A DNA stretch of 64,000 nucleotides from contig SUZM01000005.1 in the NCBI GenBank assembly GCA_015059965.1, positions 62,001-126,000 of the forward strand, given 5' to 3'. The notes under the pieces were generated by a model. It made no database searches, was not told the origin of the DNA, and saw only the letters and a list, made by a program, of their open reading frames with translations. Shown in pieces: positions 23,721-32,337 of the stretch. The position numbers were made by a program, and so were the translations under genes. This DNA is from Rikenellaceae bacterium. Its GTDB lineage: Bacteria > Bacteroidota > Bacteroidia > Bacteroidales > Rikenellaceae. Each line of letters opens with the position of its first letter. Position 1 is the first letter of the stretch.

Positions 23721-25400
23721 CTATTTTTTGTTCAACAGCCGCAGAAACTCCTCCCGATCGGGGGCCTCGGAGACCGCAATCTGCTCCTTGAGGCGGCTGA
23801 CACGCGTATAGAGCGTTGAGACCCGCCGCGAGACGAAGATGCTGATCGAGGGATAGGAGAAGCCCAAGAGCAGGTAGGTGACCAGCTGATACTCCTCCTC
23901 GCGCAACGTGGGCACCTGCTCGCGCAGTCGCACCATGAAGTTCTCCATCGTTCGGTTAATCAGCGGCTCGAGCTCCTCACGCGAATAGGCCCGGCTTCCG
24001 ATCTGCTCCAGATCACTCCTCACCTGGCGGTAGATACGCTCCTGCTCCTTGGTCGAGTCGAAGTGGGCATAGTAGGTCTCGGCCAGGCGGTTCATCGACT
24101 CGAAGCGGGCCTTGAGTTGCTCGGCAGCGCGACCTCCCAGGCGGTTGAGTTCACTCTGCGCCCCCTGCAGATGCTCGCTCAGCGAGGCGATCTGCTCCAT
24201 GTGGCGCTCGATGGCCTGAGCACGTTGTCGATTCAGGTAGATCAGCAATCCGATCCCCGGCAGGATCAGAAAGCCCAGGAGCATGCCCCAGGTGCGCATG
24301 CGGTTTCGCTGCCGCTCCAGCGTAAGGGTCGCCTCGGCCGTCTCGCGCTCAAAATAGTCGCTGCGGGCAACGAGCGAGGAGTGCTCGAGCTGTGCCTTGG
24401 TGATCGAGTCCTGCTTGTCGGCCACCACGCGATAACGATCAAAAGCCGCGCTGTAGTCCCCCCGCAAGGTGTCGATCTGATAGCGGCGGTAGAGCACACG
24501 CATGCGCTCGCGTTCGTCGGCAACCTGCGCCTCGGCCTCATCCATACAGCGGCGGGCCCGCTCATACTGCCCGACCAAGGCCGAAGCAAAGGCGTAGTCC
24601 GTGAGCCAATCCACCGTGCGCGGATAGTCCCACTCGTCGCGCACCCGCTCGAAGAGCTCCAGCGCCTCCTCGGCCAACCCCTGTTGAAGGCGTACCGAGG
24701 CCAACCCCTGGAGCCCCTCTCCCCAGTAGAGGCTGTCGCCTGCCGCCGAGGCCCGCTCTATAAGCTCCTCATAGCAACGCTCCGCCTCGGCGGAGTGGAA
24801 GTTGTTGTAGTGGGCATTGCCCAGGTCCCAAAGGGCATAGAGGATGCGCTCCTCACGCCCCGTGGCCAGGAAATATTCGTAGGATTTTTGGGAGTAGCGC
24901 AACTCCCCTTTAAGGTTGTTCTCGGCATGGCAAACATGGCTCAGGGCATGGGTGATGAGGCCCCCGAAGTGGTTGTCGCCCAATGAATCGGCAAACTCCT
25001 CGGCCAGAACAAAGGCCACGGCCGCCTCGGGCAGGCGGCTCGCATTCTGAAGCACGCGCCCCAAATAGAAGCAACTCATCATTCGATAACGGAGCGCCCC
25101 CGCCGTGCGGTAGTACTCCACCGCAGGACGAATCAGCGTATCGCTCTGCAGATCGACCACGTTGCGATCGAGTGCCCGACTATAGAGCAGCGCATGGCGA
25201 GCCCGATGCTCAGCATGCCACCACACGCGGGGCGTAAGCTCCTCGACCCGCTCTAAAGCCTGCTCGGGTTCGGCCTCACACCACTGCTCAATCAGCAGGA
25301 GCTCCCGCTCCAAATGCCGATGGGCAAACCACCAACCCCCGCCCCCGATAAGCAGGAGCAGCAGGGATCCCATGAAGATGTGTCGCCAGGGTCGTCTCAT
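23721..25400 (-). CDS. TPR protein with two membrane segments and C-terminal HTH
   Basis: This 559-residue protein is laid out like the Bacteroidota TPR-membrane-HTH regulators. It has a membrane helix near the N-terminus (MGSLLLLLIGGGGWWFAH), about 300 residues of TPR-like helices, a second membrane helix (GMLLGFLILPGIGLLIYL), a coiled coil and a C-terminal LuxR-like helix-turn-helix (LVTYLLLGFSYPSISIFVSRRVSTLYTRVSRLK, given here in outline). TPRs outside and HTH inside would suit a one-component signal transducer. I favour ATG 25400; ATG 25433 is possible, but a TAAATTTG box lies between them. Targets are unknown. Confidence 0.75.
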   Translation of the reverse strand: MRRPWRHIFMGSLLLLLIGGGGWWFAHRHLERELLLIEQWCEAEPEQALERVEELTPRVWWHAEHRARHALLYSRALDRNVVDLQSDTLIRPAVEYYRTAGALRYRMMSCFYLGRVLQNASRLPEAAVAFVLAEEFADSLGDNHFGGLITHALSHVCHAENNLKGELRYSQKSYEYFLATGREERILYALWDLGNAHYNNFHSAEAERCYEELIERASAAGDSLYWGEGLQGLASVRLQQGLAEEALELFERVRDEWDYPRTVDWLTDYAFASALVGQYERARRCMDEAEAQVADERERMRVLYRRYQIDTLRGDYSAAFDRYRVVADKQDSITKAQLEHSSLVARSDYFERETAEATLTLERQRNRMRTWGMLLGFLILPGIGLLIYLNRQRAQAIERHMEQIASLSEHLQGAQSELNRLGGRAAEQLKARFESMNRLAETYYAHFDSTKEQERIYRQVRSDLEQIGSRAYSREELEPLINRTMENFMVRLREQVPTLREEEYQLVTYLLLGFSYPSISIFVSRRVSTLYTRVSRLKEQIAVSEAPDREEFLRLLNKK

Positions 25401-25693
25401 TCCATTGCCGATTCGTTTTACAAATTTACGCATTTTTGTCCGAATAACCTCACCCCCCGCCCGCCAAAAGGTGCTCTGTAAGATTTTTTTTGCCCACCCT
25501 TTCATAACCACCTGAATATCAACACCCATTTTGGCAGTCTTGTAAGATTTTTTTCATCCAGGGAGGCCAAGCAAGGGCTGGGGCGAGTGAGGAAACTGAG
25601 GTTTATATCTAATCATTTTCCCCGGAACGCTCTGCATCCTTTGCATCCCCCCTCTCTGTGTTCAGAACCTCCAACGGCTGAAGGCAAAAAAAT

Positions 25694-25730
25694 AATTTTG
25701 AATTTTGAATTTTGAATTTTGAATTTTTTG
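25694..25730 (+). repeat. Heptanucleotide array (AATTTTG)n at the LysE promoter
   Basis: Four perfect AATTTTG units (25694-25721) and a longer AATTTTTTG run directly into the -7 box at 25731. This is the cleanest of the heptad arrays and the only promoter array on the plus strand. Confidence 0.85.
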
Positions 25731-25738
25731 TACCTTTG
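25731..25738 (+). promoter_or_regulatory. -7 box for the lysE-cmk-ispH run
   Basis: TACCTTTG, with TTTTTTG immediately upstream. It lies 25 bases before ATG 25764. Confidence 0.7.
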
Positions 25739-25763
25739 CAATCTATAGCATTTCTATTAAGGG

Positions 25764-26441
25764 ATGGGAACAATTGGTTTAGAGATCATTGAGCTGCTTT
25801 TTCGCGGCGTCTGTGTCGGCATTGCCGCATCGATCACGGTGGGGCCTGTGGCGGTGCTCTGCATTCAGCGCACCCTGAGCCGCGACCGCCGCACAGGGCT
25901 GATATCGGGCCTCGGAGTGGCCTGTGCGGATACGCTGATGGCCATTATTGCCTATTTTTGCTACTCGATGCTGCAGTCGCACATCGAGCAGTACAACACC
26001 CTGCTGCGGGTCATCGGCGGCATCTTTGTGGTGGTGGTCGGCGTCTGGGTCTTTGCCCAGAACCCCGTGCCGCAGATCCGAAAGAATCGCGCCGGCAAGA
26101 GTTCGCCCTGGCAGGATTTCGCCTCGATCTTCGGCCTCACGATCGCCAACTTCATCATGGTGATTCCCTACATCTTGGCCTTCTTTGCCGTCTTCAAGAT
26201 CGGCACGGTCGATGCCGTGGATGTGGCCGGGCTCTTCCGCGGACTCTTTGTCATTGCAGGCTTCTTCTGCGGCTCGCTGGCCTGGTGGAGCCTGCTGGCC
26301 ACCATCATCAACCTCTTCCGACGCCGTTTCCGCCCGCGTCACATGCTCACAATCAACCATGTGGCAGGCCTGATCATCGGTCTGCTGGGTATCTATACTA
26401 TTTTATCGACCTTCTTTGATATTTTCCCCGATGTCCACTGA
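25764..26441 (+). CDS. LysE family transporter
   Basis: This 225-residue inner-membrane protein has six hydrophobic segments. It shows the LysE/RhtB signature near the N-terminus (ASITVGPVAVLCIQRTLSRDRRTGLISGLGVACAD, in outline). These proteins export amino acids or other small solutes by proton antiport; the substrate here is unknown. The length is typical. Its stop overlaps the cmk start by 11 bases, so the two are translationally linked. Confidence 0.88.
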   Translation: MGTIGLEIIELLFRGVCVGIAASITVGPVAVLCIQRTLSRDRRTGLISGLGVACADTLMAIIAYFCYSMLQSHIEQYNTLLRVIGGIFVVVVGVWVFAQNPVPQIRKNRAGKSSPWQDFASIFGLTIANFIMVIPYILAFFAVFKIGTVDAVDVAGLFRGLFVIAGFFCGSLAWWSLLATIINLFRRRFRPRHMLTINHVAGLIIGLLGIYTILSTFFDIFPDVH

Positions 26442-27138
26442 TAACAAAACACGAAAGATCATCATCGCCGTAGACGGCTTCTCGTCGTGCGGCAAGAGCA
26501 CCTTCGCAAAGGCTATAGCCGCGCGTTTGGGCTACATTTTCATCGACACCGGAGCGATGTATCGCGCCGTAACGCTCTATGCCCTCGAGAAGGGGGCCAT
26601 CCGTTCGGGCATGATCGACGAGGATGCCGTGGTGGCGCTGCTGCCCGAGATCTCGATTGCCTTCCGCTTCAATCCCGAACGCGGTGCTTCGGATATCTAC
26701 GTCAATGGCGACCGCGTGGAGGGCAAGATTCGCACCATTGAGGTCTCAAACTGCGTGAGCGGTGTGAGCGCCATCCCCATCGTGCGCCAAAAGCTCGTTG
26801 CCCTGCAGCAGGAGATGGGTCGTCGCAAGGGTGTGGTGATGGACGGCCGCGATATCGGCACCACGGTATTCCCCGAGGCAGAGATCAAGCTCTTCATGAC
26901 CGCCGATGCAAAGGTTCGTGCACAGCGCCGCTACGACGAGCTCACGGCCAAAGGCGACAGCGTAACCTTCGAGGAGATTCTGGAAAACGTCATCTCGCGC
27001 GACGAGGCCGACATGACCCGCGCCGTATCGCCCCTCCGACAGGCCGAGGATGCCATCGTTCTCGACAACAGCCACCTCACCGTCGAGGAGCAGATGGCCT
27101 GGTTCATGGAGCTCTACCACCGCACGATCAACGCCTAA
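26431..27138 (+). CDS. cmk: Cytidylate kinase
   Basis: Cmk phosphorylates CMP and dCMP in nucleotide metabolism. The 235-residue product has the P-loop GFSSCGKS (16-23), the substrate motifs FIDTGAMYRAVTLYA and VVMDGRDIGTTVFP, and the lid region RRYDEL. I chose ATG 26431 (MSTDNKTRKI), which overlaps the end of lysE by 11 bases. ispH follows 13 bases downstream, a neighbour pairing seen in several bacterial groups. Confidence 0.95.
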   Translation: MSTDNKTRKIIIAVDGFSSCGKSTFAKAIAARLGYIFIDTGAMYRAVTLYALEKGAIRSGMIDEDAVVALLPEISIAFRFNPERGASDIYVNGDRVEGKIRTIEVSNCVSGVSAIPIVRQKLVALQQEMGRRKGVVMDGRDIGTTVFPEAEIKLFMTADAKVRAQRRYDELTAKGDSVTFEEILENVISRDEADMTRAVSPLRQAEDAIVLDNSHLTVEEQMAWFMELYHRTINA

Positions 27139-27151
27139 CCCCCCTTTGGCT

Positions 27152-28018
27152 ATGAAAATCGAAATCGACGAGCGCTCGGGATTCTGCTTCGGCGTGGTAC
27201 GCGCCATCACCTGCGCCGAGGAGGCCCTGCAGGGGAAAGGGTGTGTCTACTCGTTGGGCGACATTGTCCACAACCGCGTGGAGGTGCAGCGCCTCGAGCA
27301 GCTGGGGCTGCAGACCGTAACCCACGAAGATATGCCCCAACTTGTGGGCAAGCGCCTCTTCATCCGCGCCCACGGCGAGCCCCCCACAACCTACCGGCGA
27401 GCCGAAGAGCTCCAAATCGAGCTCATTGATGCCACCTGTCCCGTGGTGGCGGCCCTGCAGCGCAAGGTGAAGGCCGCCTACGAAAAAATGTCCCCCAAAG
27501 GGGGTCAGGTGGTGATCCTCGGCAAGCGGGGACACGCCGAGGTGGTAGGCCTCACGGGTCAGGTCGAGGATCGCGCCATCGTGGTCGAGCGCCCGGAAGA
27601 TCTCGAGCAGATCGACTTCACACGCCCGATTCACTTCCTCTCGCAGACCACGCAGTCGATCTCGCTCTTCGAAGAGCTGGCCGATGAGATGCGCCGCCGC
27701 AACCGCTCCTCGGAAGAGGTGGTGGTCGATGATACCATCTGCCGCCAGGTGGCCAACCGCGAGGAGCACCTGGCCGCATTTGCCTGCGGCTACGATGTGA
27801 TCCTCTTCGTGGCCGGTCGCAAATCCTCGAACGGCAAGGTACTCTCCGAGGTGTGCCGTGCGGCCAACCCCCGCACCTACCTGGTCGAAGAGGCCTCGGA
27901 GGTCGATCCTCACTGGTTCGAGGGGGCCCGATCGGTGGGCATCTGCGGTGCCACCTCCACCCCCAAGTGGCTGATGCAGCAGGTGGCAGATGCAATTTCT
28001 CCAATGCACAATGAGTAA
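27152..28018 (+). CDS. ispH: 4-hydroxy-3-methylbut-2-enyl diphosphate reductase
   Basis: IspH makes IPP and DMAPP from HMBPP, the last step of the MEP pathway, following IspG (4.4 kb). The 288-residue product carries the three iron-sulfur ligands C12 (SGFCFGV), C96 (DATCPVV) and C197 (DDTICRQ). It also has the substrate residues HGEPP, the QTTQS loop and CGATSTPKWL. ATG 27152 gives the normal N-terminus MKIEIDERSG. The last codons lie inside a heptad repeat array that continues to the next start codon, so the C-terminal SPMHNE is probably repeat-derived. Confidence 0.96.
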   Translation: MKIEIDERSGFCFGVVRAITCAEEALQGKGCVYSLGDIVHNRVEVQRLEQLGLQTVTHEDMPQLVGKRLFIRAHGEPPTTYRRAEELQIELIDATCPVVAALQRKVKAAYEKMSPKGGQVVILGKRGHAEVVGLTGQVEDRAIVVERPEDLEQIDFTRPIHFLSQTTQSISLFEELADEMRRRNRSSEEVVVDDTICRQVANREEHLAAFACGYDVILFVAGRKSSNGKVLSEVCRAANPRTYLVEEASEVDPHWFEGARSVGICGATSTPKWLMQQVADAISPMHNE

Positions 28019-28031
28019 TGAGCAATTTATA
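28004..28031 (+). repeat. Heptad array spanning the ispH stop codon
   Basis: ATGCACA, ATGAGTA, ATGAGCA and ATTTATA run from inside the ispH C-terminus to two bases before the next ATG. Confidence 0.65.
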
Positions 28032-28033
28032 GT

Positions 28034-28519
28034 ATGAAACAGCGAGTGGTAAGAGCAACGAAATATTTTCTGATGATCACCGTTATCTATGTGGCGGTGA
28101 TGGCCCTGATGTACTACACCGGAACCATGGGGCAGCCCACGGCCGAGACCTTCCTGAAGACCCTTGAGCTGCAACTCTTCGCCACCGAGAAGGGACGACT
28201 GATGCTGCCCGCTCTGCTGTTGTTGGCCCTCTTCTACCCGCGCTTCGGCTTCGTGAAGCGAGAGGTTGCGGGGTGCAAGCCAGAGGAACACCGCGACCAG
28301 ATCCTCTCGGCCTTCGAGGCCTACGGCTTCGCAAAGTGCGGCGAGGAGGCCGGCGAGCAGATCTTCCGTGCCACGGGATTCTGGGGGCGCCTGAAGTGTC
28401 TCTTCGAGGATGAGATCCGCCTGCGCGTAACAGACAACGGGGTGGAGATCGAGGGAATCCGTCGCGTAGCGGTAAAAGTGGCGTGGCGTTTGGAGGGATA
28501 TTTGGCAAATTTGAGGTAA
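28034..28519 (+). CDS. Hypothetical membrane protein
   Basis: I do not recognise this 161-residue protein. It has two hydrophobic helices (about 11-29 and 56-70) with a short exposed loop, then a cytoplasmic alpha/beta domain of about 85 residues. That domain contains ILSAFEAYGFAKCGEE, FWGRLKCLFEDEIRLR and VEIEGIRRVAVKVAWRLEGYL. It lies between ispH and an S41 protease gene (6-base gap), so it may belong to the same transcript. Function is unknown. Confidence 0.7.
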   Translation: MKQRVVRATKYFLMITVIYVAVMALMYYTGTMGQPTAETFLKTLELQLFATEKGRLMLPALLLLALFYPRFGFVKREVAGCKPEEHRDQILSAFEAYGFAKCGEEAGEQIFRATGFWGRLKCLFEDEIRLRVTDNGVEIEGIRRVAVKVAWRLEGYLANLR

Positions 28520-28525
28520 GAAAAG

Positions 28526-30145
28526 ATGAAACGTATCCGCAAAATACTCCTTTTCGGGGCGCTTACAGCGCTGATCGGAGGCATTGGAATCGGTGCCACC
28601 AAGAACGACTTCGGCCTGGGGCGCAACATGGAGATCCTGATCCGCATGATGCGCGAGCTGTCGGTTCACTATGTCGATGAGGTGGACCCCGACAAGCTGA
28701 TGGAGGATGCCGCAGCCGGCATGGTACGCCGCCTGGACCCCTACACCACCTACCTGCCCGAGGAGGAGATGTCCGATTTCGATGTGATGACCACCGGCAA
28801 ATATGGCGGCGTGGGGTCGCTCATCCGCCAAAAGGAGGAGTATGTGATCTTCGCCCAGCCCTACAAGGGATCACCTGCGGATCGTGCCGGCATCAAGATC
28901 GGCGACAAGATCCTGGCCATTGACGGCGAGGAGGCCAAGGGGTGGTCGAATGCCGAGGTGAGCAGCCGCCTGAAGGGCGACCCCAACACCACGGTGCGCA
29001 TCCGCATCCGCCGCCTGATCGACGACCGAGAGGAGGAGCTCACCCTGAAGCGTGAACGCATCGCCATCCCGGGAGTTCCCTATGCCGGATGGGTGGCCGA
29101 GGGGATCGGCTACATCCAACACAGCGACTTCACCGAGGGGTGCTACGATGAGATGCGCGCAGCCATCGGGCGCCTGCAGGCCGAGGGCGAACTCAACGGG
29201 TTGATCCTCGACTACCGCTCCAACGGGGGCGGCATCCTCCAGGAGGCGGTCCGAATCGTGGGGCTCTTCGTCCCCAAAGGCACCGAGGTGGTGCGGACCA
29301 AGGGTCGAGGCGAGGAGAAGATCTTCCGCACCGAGCAGGAGCCTCTGCTGCCCGATCTGCCGCTGGTGGTGCTGATCAACGGCTCTTCGGCTTCGTCGGC
29401 CGAGATCGTGGCCGGCGCCCTCCAGGATCTTGACCGCGCCACATTGGTCGGACAGAAGAGTTTCGGCAAGGGGCTGGTACAGACGACACGCCCCTTAGGT
29501 TATAACGCCTACCTGAAACTCACGACCGGCAAGTACTATATCCCCTCGGGACGTTGCATCCAGGCCATCGACTACTCGACCCACGACAAGAGCTCGGGGC
29601 GCGAGGTGGCCGACTCCCTGAAGCGGGCCTTCAAAACCGCAGGAGGCCGCACGGTCTACGACGGTGGTGGCATCACCCCCGACATCCCCCTCACCCCCCA
29701 ATACATCAGCCGCTTTGCCCTGACCCTCTACTCACTGGGCTTCATCGAGGATTTCGTGGACGAGTACATGAAGCGCCACGCCGCCGACATGCACCCCTTC
29801 GATGTGGACCACTTTACAATCACGGCACAGGACTACGACGACTTCCGAGCCTTCATACAGGACAAGGAGGTGCCCTATGAGTCGGCCTCACGCCGCATGC
29901 TCAAGGCGATGAAGGAGGCCGCCGGCGAGGATAACTTCACCGAGCTCAAGGAGCAGATCACCCTGATGGAGGAGAATCTGAAAGATGATACGAAGACCCT
30001 GCTGGAGACCTACCGCGAGGAGATCATCGAGACCATCAACTCCGATATCATCCTGCGCCACGCCTACTCCGAAGGGGTCACGCGCCACAACCTCCACTCG
30101 GATCAGGAGGTGAAGCGGGCAGTGGAGGCTTTCAAGGATCTCTGA
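28526..30145 (+). CDS. S41 family peptidase (CtpA-like)
   Basis: This 539-residue periplasmic processing protease has an N-terminal signal or anchor (about 6-24), a PDZ domain (about 80-165, PYKGSPADRAGIKIGDKI) and the S41 core. The serine nucleophile lies in NGSSASSAE and the catalytic lysine in KSFGKGLVQ. A helical C-terminal extension follows. It differs clearly from the paralogue at 10.4 kb, with a shorter linker and only one N-terminal hydrophobic helix. Targets are unknown; C-terminal trimming of envelope proteins is the family role. Confidence 0.93.
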   Translation: MKRIRKILLFGALTALIGGIGIGATKNDFGLGRNMEILIRMMRELSVHYVDEVDPDKLMEDAAAGMVRRLDPYTTYLPEEEMSDFDVMTTGKYGGVGSLIRQKEEYVIFAQPYKGSPADRAGIKIGDKILAIDGEEAKGWSNAEVSSRLKGDPNTTVRIRIRRLIDDREEELTLKRERIAIPGVPYAGWVAEGIGYIQHSDFTEGCYDEMRAAIGRLQAEGELNGLILDYRSNGGGILQEAVRIVGLFVPKGTEVVRTKGRGEEKIFRTEQEPLLPDLPLVVLINGSSASSAEIVAGALQDLDRATLVGQKSFGKGLVQTTRPLGYNAYLKLTTGKYYIPSGRCIQAIDYSTHDKSSGREVADSLKRAFKTAGGRTVYDGGGITPDIPLTPQYISRFALTLYSLGFIEDFVDEYMKRHAADMHPFDVDHFTITAQDYDDFRAFIQDKEVPYESASRRMLKAMKEAAGEDNFTELKEQITLMEENLKDDTKTLLETYREEIIETINSDIILRHAYSEGVTRHNLHSDQEVKRAVEAFKDL

Positions 30146-30226
30146 TCCCCAATACACATTGCACAAATATCTCCTTCTCGTTGTGATTTTTGGCAGTGGA
30201 TTTTATATTTGAGGTGCTCAACCCGA

Positions 30227-30260
30227 ATTGTGAATCGCGAATTGCAAATCGTAAATTGAC
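30227..30260 (+). repeat. Heptad array ending at the histidine kinase start codon
   Basis: ATTGTGA, ATCGCGA, ATTGCAA, ATCGTAA and ATTGAC abut ATG 30261. The array at 33732-33759 uses nearly the same units. TATATTTG near 30203 could be the promoter. Confidence 0.75.
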
Positions 30261-31436
30261 ATGAAATTTCGTCGGGACATATTTTCGTTTCGAAACCGCG
30301 TGGTGGTGATCGTGGTCGGCATTCTGCTGGGCTCGATCTCACTGCTCTATACGAACGACATGGCCCGACGGCTCAAGGAGAAGGAGCAGCACGACGTAGC
30401 CCTCTGGGCCCACGCCATGGAGCGGGCCGGAGGCGGTGGCGGCGAGATGATGAACGATCCGATGATCGACTACATCGTGGACAGCCACAACAACATCCCC
30501 TTCATCATCACCGACGAGGAGCTGCGCATCCTTCGCGCACACCTGATCGACGAAGAGGAGCTCTCCGACCCCGACCGGCTGCGCGAACTGCTCACCGGAT
30601 TGGCCGACGAGAACCCCCCGATCCGCATCGACTACCATTGGTGGGCGGGCGACCACTACCACCTGATCTTCTACGGCCAATCCTCACTTCTGAAGTCGCT
30701 CTACTGGTTCCCATATATCCAGCTGCTGGCCGTTGTGGTCTTCATCATCCTGGGATTCATTGCCTTCCGATCCACGAAACGCGACGAGCAGAACCGTGTC
30801 TGGATCGGTCTGGCCAAGGAGACGGCCCATCAGCTTGGCACCCCCACCTCATCACTGCTGGGGTGGATCGAATACCTGAAGACCCAACCCGTGGACAGAT
30901 CGGCCGTCGAGGAGATGCAGAAAGATCTCACACACCTGATGAAGATCGTGGACCGCTTCTCAAAGATCGGCTCCGAGACCCCCCTCACACCGGCCAACCT
31001 GAATGAGGTGGTGGGCGAATCGGTGATGTACTTCCGCAAACGCATTCCCCGCAACGTAACCCTCGACTACAACGGCCTGGCCATAGCCCCCCTGAGGGCC
31101 AACATCAACACGGCACTCTTCGAGTGGGTGGTGGAGAACCTGATGAAGAATTCGCTCGATGCCCTGCAGGGCCACGGCTCGATCGAGGTACACATCTCCT
31201 CGGACGAAAAGCACCTCTATGTCGATGTGAAGGATAGCGGCAAGGGGATTGCCAAAGCCAACTGGAAGCGGATCTTCGAGCCGGGCTTTACAACCAAAAC
31301 CCGCGGCTGGGGTCTCGGCCTCTCGCTCTCGCGCCGCATCATCGAGGAGTACCATCAGGGACGCATTGCCGTCGTGGAGTCCGAGATCGGCAAGGGGACA
31401 ACCATCCGTATCACCCTCAAACGCCTCTTCGACTGA
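30261..31436 (+). CDS. Sensor histidine kinase (no regulator nearby)
   Basis: This 391-residue membrane kinase has TM1 (about 13-31), a periplasmic domain (about 32-150) and TM2 (about 151-169). Its phosphoacceptor is H190 in AKETAHQLGTPTSSL, and the catalytic domain has the N box ENLMKNSLDAL, G1 DSGKGIA, F box IFEPGFTTK and G2 GWGLGLSLS. The HQLGTP style H box is common in Bacteroidota. No response regulator is encoded in the window. The next gene starts within its stop codon (TGATG), so it is cotranscribed with the DUF4271 gene. Confidence 0.92.
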   Translation: MKFRRDIFSFRNRVVVIVVGILLGSISLLYTNDMARRLKEKEQHDVALWAHAMERAGGGGGEMMNDPMIDYIVDSHNNIPFIITDEELRILRAHLIDEEELSDPDRLRELLTGLADENPPIRIDYHWWAGDHYHLIFYGQSSLLKSLYWFPYIQLLAVVVFIILGFIAFRSTKRDEQNRVWIGLAKETAHQLGTPTSSLLGWIEYLKTQPVDRSAVEEMQKDLTHLMKIVDRFSKIGSETPLTPANLNEVVGESVMYFRKRIPRNVTLDYNGLAIAPLRANINTALFEWVVENLMKNSLDALQGHGSIEVHISSDEKHLYVDVKDSGKGIAKANWKRIFEPGFTTKTRGWGLGLSLSRRIIEEYHQGRIAVVESEIGKGTTIRITLKRLFD

Positions 31437-32311
31437 TGAAACCCGCCTTAGACAGCCTCGGCACCATGGCCTCCGACAGCCTCTCCGCTTCGGCGGGCGA
31501 CAGCCTCAGCACGCTGCAACCCGCAACCGAACCCCTGCGTCCGGTCCTCGACTCGCTGTGGGGGCGCTTTGCAGAGGCTGCCGATAGCCTACAGTCGGGA
31601 GCCCGAAACCTCGAGATCTCCGCCCTGGAGGCCTTTGGCCCCGAGGCACGCCTGGTCGCCACGGGCCGCGAAGCACTCCCTTACAGCGAATCGCTCACCG
31701 ACCACCCGATCTTTCAGGGGATCCTGCTGCTGCTGGCCGCAGCCTATGCGCTGATGGTCTGCGCCCACCTGCACGAGATCGTCGGGAGCTTCGTCCGCCA
31801 ACGCAACGACGAGGGGCGCCCCACGCCCCCTTCGCAGGCAATCCACACCTCGGCCATCATCGGCCTGCTGCTGACGGCGGCATTCGTCGTCAGGCTCTGC
31901 GAAGGGTCGCTCGGCTCACTCTACGGTACGATGACCCTGCTGCTTGCAGCCCTGGGGGCCTGCATAGGGGTTCTTCTCTTCCAATGCGGCCTGATACAAC
32001 TGATCGGGCGCATCGTGCTGATGCGTGACCTGGCCGAGGGGGTTATCGCCCTCAAGATACTCCACTTCAGTGTCGGGACCCTGCTGATGACCCCGCCCAT
32101 CCTGCTCCTGCTGTTATGCCCACCCGGCGAGGGTTGGGGTTGGCTCTTCCTGATTACTCTCATGGGCGGAATGGTCATTTTCCTCTTCATTAAGGAGACT
32201 TTTAAACTCTTTCTCGCAAAAAAAGTTTCAATTTTTCATTGGTTTTTGTACCTTTGCACCGTCGAATGTTTTCCCATAAGCCTTGTATGGTTGCTGGCCG
32301 TTCGATGGTAA
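31436..32311 (+). CDS. DUF4271 membrane protein
   Basis: This 291-residue protein has a Ser/Asp-rich N-terminal region (about 1-85) and about six membrane helices. It ends in KKVSIFHWFLYLCTVECFP, the conserved close of DUF4271, a Bacteroidota family usually found next to uroporphyrinogen-III synthase, as here. Its role is unknown. The start overlaps the histidine kinase stop by one base. The hemD promoter is embedded in its last 60 bases. Confidence 0.8.
   Translation: MKPALDSLGTMASDSLSASAGDSLSTLQPATEPLRPVLDSLWGRFAEAADSLQSGARNLEISALEAFGPEARLVATGREALPYSESLTDHPIFQGILLLLAAAYALMVCAHLHEIVGSFVRQRNDEGRPTPPSQAIHTSAIIGLLLTAAFVVRLCEGSLGSLYGTMTLLLAALGACIGVLLFQCGLIQLIGRIVLMRDLAEGVIALKILHFSVGTLLMTPPILLLLLCPPGEGWGWLFLITLMGGMVIFLFIKETFKLFLAKKVSIFHWFLYLCTVECFPISLVWLLAVRW
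32249..32256 (+). promoter_or_regulatory. -7 box for hemD inside the DUF4271 gene
   Basis: TACCTTTG in TTTTTGTACCTTTGCACC. It would give a leader of about 75 bases to the TTG start at 32338. Confidence 0.65.
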
Positions 32312-32337
32312 GTGATTATAAGTTACACCAAATATAG

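Larger units (their letters stand above)
25401..25763. other. Spacer between divergent genes
   Basis: This contains a possible minus-strand TAAATTTG box just upstream of 25400 and two copies of TGTAAGATTTTTTT (about 25477 and 25541). On the right are an AATTTTG heptad array and the LysE promoter. I see no gene. Confidence 0.6.
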
